In this document: in pieces, positions 32,234-40,866 of the stretch
Layout of the letters: each line of letters begins with the position of its first letter
Position numbering within the stretch: the stretch's first letter is position 1
Assembly (NCBI GenBank): GCA_049306275.1
Contig: JBAQQB010000135.1
Location: 7,668-71,667 of the forward strand
Reading direction: 5' to 3'
Origin: JADJTT01 sp049306275
GTDB taxonomy: Bacteria > Bacteroidota > Bacteroidia > Chitinophagales > Saprospiraceae
Length of the DNA: 64,000 bases
Notes under the pieces: generated by a model
The model's database searches: none
Told to the model about the DNA's origin: nothing
Seen by the model: the letters and a program-made list of their open reading frames with translations, nothing else
Position numbers and translations under genes: made by a program

Positions 32234-32766
32234 AGTCCTTCGTGAAGGGGTTCTTCCTCGTTTTGCTTGCCGGGAATATTGCCATGCCTGTAGACCAGCA
32301 ACGCTTCCCAAACCGAGACGATGCCCTGGAGCAACAACAAAAATACAGAAACCGGAATAGCGAATTTGAGCAGGTACCTGGCAGGTAACCCGCCAGGATC
32401 CGGAGAGCCCTCCCGGATGGTCCAGGAAACCATGGCGTAGTCAAAGGAGACCCAGATGGTCAGGATACACCAGGGGATGAGCAGGACAAGGCCCCCGATA
32501 GCATCAACGAGGGCCTTGTCCCGTACATTCATTTTCTGGTAGAAGAGATCGACCCGCACGTGGCGGTCGTGCCGGAAGGCATATCCGGCGCCGAGCAAAA
32601 AAATGAGGGCGAAGAGATGCCATTCGAGTTCCATCACCCAGGCGGCGGTGTCGTTGAAGATGCGACGGGAGATCACGTCACCGCATACGAGCAGTACGAG
32701 GACAAGGTTCAGCCAGGAGACTGAACGGCCGATCTGCTCGTTGAGGCGATGGATGAGGTTTTTCAT
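32230..32766 (-). CDS. dctQ: TRAP transporter small permease subunit
   Basis: DctQ has 178 residues and four hydrophobic segments: SWLNLVLVLLVCGDVISRR, WHLFALIFLLGAGYAFRHDR with HVRVDLF, GGLVLLIPWCILTIWVSFDY and FAIPVSVFLLLLQGIVSV. The GAGYAFRHDRHVRVDLFY block is typical of the family. ATG at 32766 (MKNLIHRL) was chosen; further upstream the frame runs through a heptamer hairpin and gives a meaningless MKGEGPLHPSPFTLHP extension. The leader before the start is the 27-bp hairpin. Confidence 0.9.
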   Translation of the reverse strand: MKNLIHRLNEQIGRSVSWLNLVLVLLVCGDVISRRIFNDTAAWVMELEWHLFALIFLLGAGYAFRHDRHVRVDLFYQKMNVRDKALVDAIGGLVLLIPWCILTIWVSFDYAMVSWTIREGSPDPGGLPARYLLKFAIPVSVFLLLLQGIVSVWEALLVYRHGNIPGKQNEEEPLHEGL

Positions 32767-32769
32767 TGG

Positions 32770-32828
32770 GTGAAGAGTGAAGGGTGAAGGGTGAAGAGGC
32801 CCTTCACCCTTCACCCTTCACTCTTCAC
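32770..32828. repeat. heptamer array with perfect 27-bp hairpin
   Basis: Units GTGAAGA, GTGAAGG, GTGAAGG, GTGAAGA run from 32770 to 32797. Arms 32770-32796 and 32802-32828 are perfectly complementary over 27 bases around a 5-base loop. One end is 4 bases from the dctQ start codon, the other touches the stop codon of the TPR protein (TAA complement at 32829-32831). It fills the intergenic space exactly. Confidence 0.9.
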
Positions 32829-34157
32829 TTAGTTTTTAAAGTACGACTCTGCGTTCGTCCCTCCGCCCGTCACGACTTCCAGCCTGCGCTTGAACTCGTT
32901 GGAGAGCTCGATGTCGTCTTTTTTGGCGAAGATCTCTTTCAGGGCGATCAGGGTATTCTGATCGTTGGGGTTCATCGACTCGACTTTTTCGAAGAAAGGC
33001 AGGGCCTGGTCGAAGTAGCCGTACATTTCCTTTTTCTTTGTGTCGTACTTTTTCAGGCCTTCCTTGGAGATGTCATCTTCCAGGACTTTGAGTTGCTGGG
33101 AGATGGCGGCGGCCTTGTTGTAGTAGAGGGCGCCGATGCTGTACATGGCGTCGGTAGATTTGGGATCTTTTTCGAGTGCCAGGTTGAAGTAGTAAAGTGC
33201 CTCGTTGAAGTCTTTCGTAGAAATTTCTTCGTTACCGGCATTCAATTCGCGCTGGAAGAGCTGGTCGTAGACGCTGCCCAGGGTGGTATAGAGCGAGATG
33301 TTGTTCGGTTCTTTCTCGATGGCCATTTTGAGTTTGCCGACCAGCTCGTCGAGGCGGTTTTCGTGGAGGAAGTAATTGATCTCGGAGATCAGCAGTTCGG
33401 TGTTGCCGGGGAATTTGGCTTTACCGGCTTCCATGACCTTCATGGCTTCTTCTTCGTTGTCCTCTTTGACGAGCATGTCGAAATAGAGGGAGTAAACCAA
33501 GGGTTCGGAATGGCCGATTTCGTAGAGTTCTTTGAGCAAGCTCTTGGCCACTGTTTGGTCGCCAGCCTGTGCTGCGCAGAAGGCGGTGACGAATTTCTGG
33601 TTGGCAACGTCGGTTTCGCTTTCCATCAGCGGGTTTTCGCCATTAGCGCGGAGTTCTGCATCGATGTCGAGGAAGAACTTCATGGGCTTGAAGGCCCCTG
33701 CATAGTCATTTGCGGCAAGGCGTTGGTTGCCGATGATGCTGAAAAACCGGCCCGTTTCGGCCATGGATGTCAGGGCAGCCTTTTTGAGGAAGCCTTTATC
33801 GGCCAGTTCATGGCCTTTTTTTGCACTGTTGAAAGCTTCTGTGGCGTATGCTTCGCTTTCAGCGGGAAGAACGTGGCTCTGGTCGATGTAGAGCAGGTTG
33901 ACCTCGGAGCTGACAAGGGCATTGTACACTTCAGCCCTGGAGTTCCAGACTTTGGCGTCCATTTTTTGCTCATCGCCTGTGATCGCAACGTCTATACTGC
34001 TCTTGGCTTCCTGCAGTTTGGCTTTGTTGCCGGAAGGGTCCAGGTTGTAAGCGCTCAGGGCCCGGGTGGCATCCTTATACGCCTTGGCGGGATCCTGGGC
34101 CTGAATGCCCCATGCCAACAATGAAAAGACAAAAAAGCCAAAAATTACCTTTCTCAT
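32829..34157 (-). CDS. secreted tetratricopeptide-repeat protein
   Basis: The 442-residue protein has a signal peptide (MRKVIFGFFVFSLLAWGIQA) and a body of TPR helices throughout, for example FNEALYYFNLALEKDPKSTD and LYYNKAAAISQQL. A C-terminal FKRRLEVVTGGG end follows. Such TPR proteins often act as periplasmic scaffolds, for instance with T9SS or gliding machinery, but nothing here is specific. It lies 30 bases after gyrA on the same strand. Function unknown. Confidence 0.85.
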   Translation of the reverse strand: MRKVIFGFFVFSLLAWGIQAQDPAKAYKDATRALSAYNLDPSGNKAKLQEAKSSIDVAITGDEQKMDAKVWNSRAEVYNALVSSEVNLLYIDQSHVLPAESEAYATEAFNSAKKGHELADKGFLKKAALTSMAETGRFFSIIGNQRLAANDYAGAFKPMKFFLDIDAELRANGENPLMESETDVANQKFVTAFCAAQAGDQTVAKSLLKELYEIGHSEPLVYSLYFDMLVKEDNEEEAMKVMEAGKAKFPGNTELLISEINYFLHENRLDELVGKLKMAIEKEPNNISLYTTLGSVYDQLFQRELNAGNEEISTKDFNEALYYFNLALEKDPKSTDAMYSIGALYYNKAAAISQQLKVLEDDISKEGLKKYDTKKKEMYGYFDQALPFFEKVESMNPNDQNTLIALKEIFAKKDDIELSNEFKRRLEVVTGGGTNAESYFKN

Positions 34158-34187
34158 GGTATCAAGATTTTGTGGGTTGAATGTATT

Positions 34188-36752
34188 CTATTCTTCATTA
34201 GTTTCTTCTTCACCGCCATCCTGCAACACAGCTACATCGGCGATTTCGTCGTCTTCGTCGAGACGGATGACCCGCACGCCCTGGGTAGCGCGTCCCATCA
34301 CCCGGATATCGTTCACCGGCATCCGGATGACGATTCCCGACTTGGTCGTGATCATCAGGTCTTCTTCTTCCCTGACGGCTTTGATGGCGATGACGGCTCC
34401 GGTCTTGTCGGTGACCATCATTGTCCGGACGCCTTTTGCGCCGCGGTTGGTCAGGCGGTAGTCCTGGAACTGCGACCGTTTGCCGTTGCCTTTTTCAGAA
34501 ACGACAAGGATCGTGTAAGACTCATCCTCGGGGTCGATGCAGACCATGCCGACTACGGAGTCTTTTTTGCCTGTCAGTGAAACGCCTTTGACCCCTGCTG
34601 CCGTGCGGCCCATCGGCCTCACCGTGCGTTCATTGAAGCGGATGGCGTTGCCCTGGCGGGTGGCGATGAAGATCTCATGTCCGCCATTGGTTAGACGCGC
34701 TTCGAGCAGCTGGTCACCTTCGTTGATCGAAATAGCGGCGATCCCTCCGCTTCTGGGCCTGGTAAAGGCTTCGAGGGAGGTTTTTTTGATCATGCCTTCT
34801 TTGGTGCAGAAGAGGATGAAGTGCGACTCGGTAAAAGCGGTATCCGTCAAATCGGGGATGATGATATAGGCTTTCACCTTATCATTCTGCGGTATGGCCA
34901 GGATATTCTGGATCACGCGCCCGCTGGATGTCTTCGATGCTTCGGGAATTTCAAACACTCTCAACCAATGGCATTTACCTTGTTCAGTAAATAAGAGTAA
35001 ATATGCATGGTTATTTCCCACGAACATGTGCTCAACAAAGTCAGCTTCCCGTGTTTTTGCGCCTCGGGTGCCTCTTCCGCCCCTGCCCTGGAGCTTGTAT
35101 TCGCTCACCGGCGTGCGCTTGATGTAGCCCAGGTGTGAGATGGTAACAACGACGTCGTCATCGGGAATGAGCTCTTCCATGCTGATCTCGCCATCGGCAA
35201 AGGTGATCTCGGTGCGGCGGGGATCTCCGAATTTTTCCTTGATGTCGCTCAGTTCCTGTTTGACGATTTCGCGCTGGAGGTGCTCGCTGTCCAGGATGTC
35301 GCGCAGGTGCTTGATCTCGTGGAGCAGTTCATCGAATTCGGCACGCACTTTATCGCGTTCCAGGCCGGTGAGGCGCTGCAAGCGCATGTCGAGGATGGCC
35401 CGGGCCTGGGTTTCGGAGAGGACAAAACCCTCAGCCGGACGGAGTTCTTCGGGCGATTCCTGGATGAGTTGGCCGAATTTTACCCAGAAAGCGTCGAGGT
35501 CGTCGATGAAAGCGCCTTTCATAAGACCTTCGCGCGCTTCCTCCGGTGTACGGGAAGCGCGGATCAGGTCGATAACGCGATCGATGTAGTCGAGGGCGAT
35601 GAGCAGGCCGAGCAGCACGTGTGCGCGTTCCAGGGCTTTGCGCAACTCGAAGCGGGTGCGCCGCACGATGACTTCCAGGCGGAAATGGATGAACTCGTCG
35701 ATGAGTTCCCGGAGGTTGAGCGTATGGGGACGTCCGCGCACCAGCGCCACGTTGTTAACGCCGTAGGAATTCTGCAGCGGGGTGTACTTGTACAGTTTGC
35801 TCAGCACAACGCTGGCCATGGCGTCGCGCTTGATCTCGATCACGATGCGAAGGCCGCTGCGGTCGGAAGATTCGTCGCGGATATCGCTGATGCCCTCGAT
35901 TTTTTTCTCGTTGACCAGATCGGCGATCTTGATGATAAGAGAGGCTTTGTTGACCTGGTAGGGAATCTCAGTGATGATAATGGATTCTTTGCCCGTGTGG
36001 GAGGTCTCGATTGTGGATCTGCCCCTCACCACTACCCTGCCGCGGCCGGTTTCAAAGGCTTCTTTCACGCCTTCATAGCCATAGATAATACCGCCGGTAG
36101 GAAAATCCGGTCCTTTGATGAACTCGGTCAGCTCGTCGATGGTGATATCGGGTTTATCAACCATGGCCACGATGCCGTCGATGACCTCGCTGAGGTTGTG
36201 AGGCAGCATGTTGGTGGCCATACCTACGGCGATACCGGAGGCGCCGTTGACCAGGAGATTGGGCAGCCTGGCCGGGAGCACGGAGGGTTCCTGAAGGGAG
36301 TCGTCGAAGTTGTTGACAAAATCGACGGTGTCTTTCTCGATATCGGCGAGCATTTCTTCGGAAATGCGCGCCAGCCGGGCTTCGGTATATCGCATGGCGG
36401 CGGGGCTGTCGCCGTCCATAGAACCGAAGTTGCCCTGACCGTCGATAAGCGGATAGCGGAGCGACCAGTCTTGTGCCATGCGCACCATGGTGTCGTAGAC
36501 GGAACTATCGCCGTGCGGATGGTATTTACCGAGCACTTCCCCGACGATACGGGCAGATTTCTTGTGAGGTTTGTTGTAGGCCATGCCTAATTCGTGCATG
36601 CCGAAGAGCACCCTCCGGTGGACGGGTTTGAATCCGTCGCGTACATCAGGAAGGGCCCGGGCAACGATGACAGACATCGAATAGTCGATGTAAGCCGTCT
36701 TCATCTGGTCTTCAATGTTGACCGGGATAATTCGCTGGCTAGATGGGTCCAT
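34188..36752 (-). CDS. gyrA: DNA gyrase subunit A
   Basis: GyrA, 854 residues. The catalytic region shows GDSSVYDTMVRMAQDW (the quinolone-resistance region with the wild-type Ser and Asp), AMRYTEARL with the active-site Tyr, and the conserved RGRSTIE and DMRLQRLTGLERDK helices. The C-terminal domain contains GyrA-type beta-pinwheel repeats, including the GyrA box RGRGGRGT (Q-box variant LQGRGGRGTRGAK). It pairs with gyrB elsewhere. A TATCTTTG promoter element lies just upstream on the minus strand. Ends in an acidic tail (EEETNEE). Confidence 0.97.
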   Translation of the reverse strand: MDPSSQRIIPVNIEDQMKTAYIDYSMSVIVARALPDVRDGFKPVHRRVLFGMHELGMAYNKPHKKSARIVGEVLGKYHPHGDSSVYDTMVRMAQDWSLRYPLIDGQGNFGSMDGDSPAAMRYTEARLARISEEMLADIEKDTVDFVNNFDDSLQEPSVLPARLPNLLVNGASGIAVGMATNMLPHNLSEVIDGIVAMVDKPDITIDELTEFIKGPDFPTGGIIYGYEGVKEAFETGRGRVVVRGRSTIETSHTGKESIIITEIPYQVNKASLIIKIADLVNEKKIEGISDIRDESSDRSGLRIVIEIKRDAMASVVLSKLYKYTPLQNSYGVNNVALVRGRPHTLNLRELIDEFIHFRLEVIVRRTRFELRKALERAHVLLGLLIALDYIDRVIDLIRASRTPEEAREGLMKGAFIDDLDAFWVKFGQLIQESPEELRPAEGFVLSETQARAILDMRLQRLTGLERDKVRAEFDELLHEIKHLRDILDSEHLQREIVKQELSDIKEKFGDPRRTEITFADGEISMEELIPDDDVVVTISHLGYIKRTPVSEYKLQGRGGRGTRGAKTREADFVEHMFVGNNHAYLLLFTEQGKCHWLRVFEIPEASKTSSGRVIQNILAIPQNDKVKAYIIIPDLTDTAFTESHFILFCTKEGMIKKTSLEAFTRPRSGGIAAISINEGDQLLEARLTNGGHEIFIATRQGNAIRFNERTVRPMGRTAAGVKGVSLTGKKDSVVGMVCIDPEDESYTILVVSEKGNGKRSQFQDYRLTNRGAKGVRTMMVTDKTGAVIAIKAVREEEDLMITTKSGIVIRMPVNDIRVMGRATQGVRVIRLDEDDEIADVAVLQDGGEEETNEE

Positions 36753-36783
36753 AATTAATTTTCAAACGGTTTCTTTAACCCGG

Positions 36784-36791
36784 CAAAGATA
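36784..36791 (-). promoter_or_regulatory. Bacteroidota-type -7 element (TATCTTTG) for gyrA
   Basis: On the minus strand TATCTTTG is a perfect TAnnTTTG match, 32 bases before the gyrA ATG at 36752. No TTG is seen at the ideal -33 spacing. Confidence 0.6.
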
Positions 36792-36807
36792 AGAAAAATG
36801 ATGCAGG

Positions 36808-36837
36808 TTGTTTTATCCCGCAACAGCCTTATCTTTG
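36808..36837 (+). promoter_or_regulatory. menG promoter, TTG - 19 bp - TATCTTTG
   Basis: TTG (36808-36810) is followed after 19 bases by TATCTTTG (36830-36837), a consensus Bacteroidota promoter. The transcript would start near 36843, only a few bases before the TTG start codon at 36849, so the leader is minimal. Confidence 0.7.
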
Positions 36838-36848
36838 CGGCTAAAAAA

Positions 36849-37580
36849 TTGCAAAGAGAAGTAAAACCGTATCAGGAAGATGGGAGCAAGAAGGCACAGG
36901 TGTCCAAAATGTTCGACAATATTGCTCCCCGCTATGATTTCCTCAACCGCTTTTTATCGCTTGGCATCGACCAGGTATGGCGGACAAAGGCCATCGCCTG
37001 CCTGCCTACCGGCAATGACAGCACGTTGCTGGACGTAGCTACCGGCACTGCCGACCTGGCTATCGAAATGGTGAGGCAGGGCAAGGCAGGAAAGGTCATC
37101 GGTATTGATATCGCCAACGAGATGCTGGACGTCGGCAGGGGAAAGCTGAAAAAGCGCCGCCTCGATGAGCGCATCGACCTGCGCTATGGCGATTCCGAAA
37201 ATTTGCCTTTCGACAGCAATACGTTCGACGGAATGGCCGTTGCTTTTGGTGTGCGCAACTTTGAAAATCTGCCCAAGGGACTGAGCGAGATCGCCCGCGT
37301 TCTCAAACCGGGCGCCACGGCGGTGGTCCTGGAGTTTTCCAGGCCGCGCCTCTTTCCCTTCAAGCAGATCTACAACACCTATTTCCAATACCTGCTGCCG
37401 CTGATCGGCCGGGTTACCTCCAAAGATCCCAAAGCCTACCGGTATCTGTACGAATCGGTTCAGGTTTTTCCAGACAGGGAGCAGTTTCTCTCCCGTCTCG
37501 AAGAGGCAGGGTTCACAAAAGGATGGTACAAGGCCCTGACACTTGGAATTTGCTGCATTTATGTAGCGCAAAAGAAATAA
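36849..37580 (+). CDS. menG: demethylmenaquinone methyltransferase (MenG/UbiE)
   Basis: This class I SAM methyltransferase makes the last step of menaquinone synthesis. Motifs: LDVATGTADLAIEMV (SAM binding), GIDIANEMLD, GMAVAFGVRNFENLPKGL and LEFSRPRLFPFKQIYNTYF. A TTG start at 36849 (LQREVKPYQED) is chosen because family members start close to this VKPYQED-like segment, no ATG is present here, and the promoter -7 lies at 36830-36837, inside any longer reading from 36798. porT follows 21 bases downstream, and the pair is a known neighbourhood in Bacteroidota. Confidence 0.93.
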   Translation: MQREVKPYQEDGSKKAQVSKMFDNIAPRYDFLNRFLSLGIDQVWRTKAIACLPTGNDSTLLDVATGTADLAIEMVRQGKAGKVIGIDIANEMLDVGRGKLKKRRLDERIDLRYGDSENLPFDSNTFDGMAVAFGVRNFENLPKGLSEIARVLKPGATAVVLEFSRPRLFPFKQIYNTYFQYLLPLIGRVTSKDPKAYRYLYESVQVFPDREQFLSRLEEAGFTKGWYKALTLGICCIYVAQKK

Positions 37581-37601
37581 CACGACAACCGGTTTATCAG
37601 T

Positions 37602-38312
37602 ATGAATTTCAAAAAACTCTTCCTTTCCGCGTTACTGCTGTCGCTGGCCGCCTCCGGCTTGTTTGCCCAAGGTTCGCGCGGCAACTACAACTTCCTGGAT
37701 TTCAACCAGAAGCCTTATTATTTCGGCATTACGCTGGGGTATAACTCTTCCAACTTCAGGGTGCTTCAGTCCAGGAACTTCGTGCAAAGCGACAGCATCC
37801 GCCTGGTGGAGTCCGTAACGGGACCTGGCTTTAACCTCGGCATCGTCAGTAACCTGAAGGTGGGCGACTATTTCGATATCCGGTTCCTGCCTACCCTTTC
37901 TTTTGCGGAGCGCAACATCAACTATGCCGCGGTCAGGGATGTACGTCCGCCCTTCAGCAGGGGTATCGAGTCGGTTTTTGTGGAAATGCCTTTCCAGGTG
38001 CGCTACAAATCCCAGCCCTTCAACGACATGCGTTTGTTTGTGCTGGCGGGTATCAAATACGCTTTCGACGTGGCCAGCGAGTCGCGCACCAGGCAGTCGA
38101 CAGAGCTGGTAAAGGTCTCTCCCACAGACTTCTCTTTCGAGGTCGGCGCGGGCGCTCAATTTTTCTTTCCTTATTTTATTTTCTCCCCTGAGCTGAAGTT
38201 TTCACATGGCCTTGGCAATGTCCTGATCTTCGATCAGTCGCTGGAAGAGGCTTCCGTCATCGAGAAGATACTCTCCCGCACCCTGACCCTTTCGCTCCAT
38301 TTCGAGGGGTAA
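37602..38312 (+). CDS. porT: PorT (SprT) outer-membrane component of type IX secretion
   Basis: This is a 236-residue outer-membrane beta-barrel protein required for the type IX secretion system in Porphyromonas. It has a signal peptide (MNFKKLFLSALLLSLAASGLFA) and strands YYFGITLGYNSSNF, FNLGIVSNLKVGDYFDIRFL, RYKSQPFNDMRLFVLAGIKY and FEVGAGAQFFFPYFIFSPEL. Linkage to menG/ubiE is characteristic. It explains how the T9SS-sorted protein at 14748 reaches the surface. The next gene starts 11 bases later. Confidence 0.88.
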   Translation: MNFKKLFLSALLLSLAASGLFAQGSRGNYNFLDFNQKPYYFGITLGYNSSNFRVLQSRNFVQSDSIRLVESVTGPGFNLGIVSNLKVGDYFDIRFLPTLSFAERNINYAAVRDVRPPFSRGIESVFVEMPFQVRYKSQPFNDMRLFVLAGIKYAFDVASESRTRQSTELVKVSPTDFSFEVGAGAQFFFPYFIFSPELKFSHGLGNVLIFDQSLEEASVIEKILSRTLTLSLHFEG

Positions 38313-38323
38313 AACAGCAAGAA

Positions 38324-39040
38324 GTGAACTGGCAAACCGGAGAATTATATTTCGCGCTTTCGCTGGCATCTGTTGCGCTGGCTTTCGCCGCTTATCACTT
38401 CCTGAATCACGCAGACCGCTTCAGGACATGGATTGCTGATCGCGCGGGCGAGGCGGATGCCCCGGTGCAAGTGATTGTTTTTCAAAGACTTTCCGGCCTG
38501 GTAATCCTGGGGTTGATCCCTCTGGCTGTTGCGCTGGCTGCAACAGGGCAAGGATTCGGCTATTTTGGGCTGAGTTTTTCCGATATGGACCAGGTTTTGA
38601 TCTGGACGCTTGTTGCATCGGTCATCTTGTTGCCCATAGGCTACCTGAATGCCCGAAGGGCAGATAATCAGGCCATGTACCCACAAATGCGGTTGAGCGA
38701 ATGGTCTTATGGCCTGTTGTTGTGGAGCAACCTCACCTGGGTACTGTACCTGCTGGGGTACGAAATCCTGTTCCGGGGCATTCTCTTTTTCCCCATTCTC
38801 GATCACTATGGCCTGGTGGTGGCCATTTCAGCCAACGCAGCTGTTTACTCCCTGGCCCACATCCCAAAAGGTCTGAAGGAGACCATCGGCGCCATCCCTT
38901 TCGGAATAATAGTTTGTCTTGTAGCTGAGAAAACCGGAAACATTTGGTTTCCTTTTCTTGTTCATTGCGTAATGGCCTTGAGCAACGAATGGTTTTCCAT
39001 TTTCCAGAACCCCAACATGCATTTGAAAAAATCACAGTGA
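38324..39040 (+). CDS. CPBP family intramembrane metalloprotease (CAAX-like)
   Basis: The 238-residue membrane protein has the Abi/CPBP arrangement: YEILFRGILFF (motif 1), SLAHIPKGLKET (motif 2 His) and VHCVMALSNEW (motif 3/4 His and Asn). Motif 1 normally reads EExxxR; here the first Glu is Tyr (YEILFR), so catalytic ability is uncertain. The start is GTG at 38324. It is the third gene of the menG-porT operon. Family roles include prenyl-protein processing and bacteriocin self-immunity, but no partner is visible. Confidence 0.82.
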   Translation: MNWQTGELYFALSLASVALAFAAYHFLNHADRFRTWIADRAGEADAPVQVIVFQRLSGLVILGLIPLAVALAATGQGFGYFGLSFSDMDQVLIWTLVASVILLPIGYLNARRADNQAMYPQMRLSEWSYGLLLWSNLTWVLYLLGYEILFRGILFFPILDHYGLVVAISANAAVYSLAHIPKGLKETIGAIPFGIIVCLVAEKTGNIWFPFLVHCVMALSNEWFSIFQNPNMHLKKSQ

Positions 39041-39041
39041 G

Positions 39042-40031
39042 ATGAAAATTATGGTTACGGGCTCGGCAGGGTTTGTCGGGATACCCCTTTGTCAACAACT
39101 GGTTGAGAACGGCCACGAGGTCAATGCCCTCGTCCGCTCCTCTTCTTTGGACCATCCGCTTCGGCGTCCGGGCATCAACATCATAGAGGGCGACCTCCTG
39201 GAGCCGGAAAGCCTTGAAAAGGCTGTTGACGGCTGCGGCCAAATCTACCACCTGGCAGCTTTTACCGGGGTGTGGTCGCCTGATCCAACCATTTACCATA
39301 AAGTCAATGTGGATGGCACAAAAGCGGTGCTGGACGCCGCCGTCAGGGCAGGCGTCAAACGCGTTGTCATCACTTCCACAGCAGGCGTGATCGGCCCTTC
39401 CCCTGGTAAAGGAACCCAGGTAAACGAGGAGACCAACCCCATACCAGAGCTCACGACCGACTACGAGCGCACCAAGCTGGAATCGGAAAAACTCGCTTTC
39501 CGGTATCTGGAGCAAGGCCTGGACGTGATCATCGTCAACCCCTCGCGGGTGTTTGGCAAGGGCTGGCTGCGCGACAGTAACTCGGTGACCCGACTGATCA
39601 AATTGTACGACGAAGGGAAATGGCGATTTGTGCCAGGCGATGGCGATCGCGTAGGCAACTACGTGTATGTCGACGACGTGGTGAATGGCCACCTGCTGGC
39701 TATGGACCACGGGAAGCCCGGCGAGCGCTATATCCTCGGCGGGGCCAACCTTTCTTACAACGAACTATTCGGCCTGCTGCGAGAAGTGACGGGCAAGGAT
39801 TACAGAATGGTGCACCTGCCTGTTTCCTCGATGATGGCTTTCGCCCGTGCGGAGGTATTCATGGCCAAACAACTCGGGAAAAAGCCGTTCATCGTTCCCG
39901 ATCTGGTAAAAAAATATACCAAAGACTGGATACTGAGCAGCTCAAAAGCTGAAACCGAGCTGGGCTACACCATCACACCTGTAAAGACAGCCCTGGAGGA
40001 AACCTTGAACTGGATCAGGGGGCTAAACTGA
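39042..40031 (+). CDS. NAD(P)-dependent extended short-chain dehydrogenase/epimerase
   Basis: The 329-residue protein has the extended SDR Rossmann signature GSAGFVGIPLCQQL at the N-terminus, DGCGQIYHLAA, and the catalytic Tyr-Lys pair in DYERTKLESEKLAF. It resembles dihydroflavonol-4-reductase/HpnA-like epimerases (NPSRVFGKGW, YVYVDDVVNGHL). Substrate unknown. It begins one base after the CPBP protease stop, the fourth gene of this plus-strand operon. It converges with the next SDR, and their ends overlap by nine bases. Confidence 0.88.
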   Translation: MKIMVTGSAGFVGIPLCQQLVENGHEVNALVRSSSLDHPLRRPGINIIEGDLLEPESLEKAVDGCGQIYHLAAFTGVWSPDPTIYHKVNVDGTKAVLDAAVRAGVKRVVITSTAGVIGPSPGKGTQVNEETNPIPELTTDYERTKLESEKLAFRYLEQGLDVIIVNPSRVFGKGWLRDSNSVTRLIKLYDEGKWRFVPGDGDRVGNYVYVDDVVNGHLLAMDHGKPGERYILGGANLSYNELFGLLREVTGKDYRMVHLPVSSMMAFARAEVFMAKQLGKKPFIVPDLVKKYTKDWILSSSKAETELGYTITPVKTALEETLNWIRGLN

Positions 40032-40829
40032 GCGCTCCTTTTTCTCGATCTCATCCAGGATGCTCCTCGACACCGCAGGAAGCCGAATCGCATCAGGCAC
40101 GAGCCGCGAAAGAAAAACACTTAGTTTGTTAGCCCAACCCGGGATGATCACATGCTGGTTCCTCAACAAGCCGTCAATAGCGGCCTTTGCCATGGCCTCC
40201 GGTTCAAGTGTGATGAATTTCGCCTTCCAACCCTGTTTCTCGATGGAATCGGTAACGAAGGCGTTGGTCTTCATTGGCCCCGCCAACAATACGCTGACAT
40301 GGGTGCCGCTCCCTTTCAGTTCAAAATTCAGCCCCCTGGAAAGGAAGTAAACATAGGCCTTGGAACCGGGATAAAAGGTCTTGTACGCCACCGGATTAAA
40401 AGCGATGGTACTCGACACGTTGAGAATGTACGCCTTTGGGTGCGATTTTAGCTCCGGAATAAGCAGGTAAGACAACAAGCTCGTGGCCCTGACATTCAGT
40501 TTGATCATTTTATCCAGGTATTCCAAAGGCGTTTTATCCAGCTTCATGGAACCTCCAAACCCTGCATTGTTGATCAGCATATCGATCCGGAATCGCTCCA
40601 GGGCCCATGCAACCAGGCGGTGAACAGCATCTTCTTCGGTGAGGTCTACTTCGAAAAAAGCAGTTTCGACCCTGTATTGGCCATTGATCTGATCTGCAAG
40701 CTCTTCCAGGCCTTCTCCAGGCAGGGAAACTAGAAGAATATTTTTGCCCCGCCGGGCGCATTCCACCGCGAAGGCCTTCCCCAGACCAGTACTCGATCCC
40801 GTTATCAACACGTAATTTGCCGGATTCAT
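40023..40829 (-). CDS. short-chain dehydrogenase/reductase
   Basis: A classical SDR, about 268 residues: TGSSTGLGKAFAVECARRG (cofactor-binding), NNAGFGGSMKL (NAG motif), NVSSTIAF (catalytic Ser) and YPGSKAYVYFLSRGL (Tyr and Lys). ATG at 40829 (MNPANYVLITGSS) is chosen because the N-terminal glycine motif begins 7-10 residues later; longer readings up to 40901 overlap the neighbouring acpH stop. Substrate cannot be inferred. Confidence 0.87.
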   Translation of the reverse strand: MNPANYVLITGSSTGLGKAFAVECARRGKNILLVSLPGEGLEELADQINGQYRVETAFFEVDLTEEDAVHRLVAWALERFRIDMLINNAGFGGSMKLDKTPLEYLDKMIKLNVRATSLLSYLLIPELKSHPKAYILNVSSTIAFNPVAYKTFYPGSKAYVYFLSRGLNFELKGSGTHVSVLLAGPMKTNAFVTDSIEKQGWKAKFITLEPEAMAKAAIDGLLRNQHVIIPGWANKLSVFLSRLVPDAIRLPAVSRSILDEIEKKERSV

Positions 40830-40866
40830 GTCACTTGCTTTGAACAAGGGCAAAGGAAGCATTTTT

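Noticed and set aside
32784..36590. Plus-strand frames of 446 and 436 codons across the TPR gene and gyrA
   Set aside because: They oppose real genes with full-length conserved motifs and lack recognisable protein features.
36798..36848. An N-terminal extension of MenG from the ATG at 36798
   Set aside because: A consensus promoter lies within it and the conserved family sequence begins after 36849.
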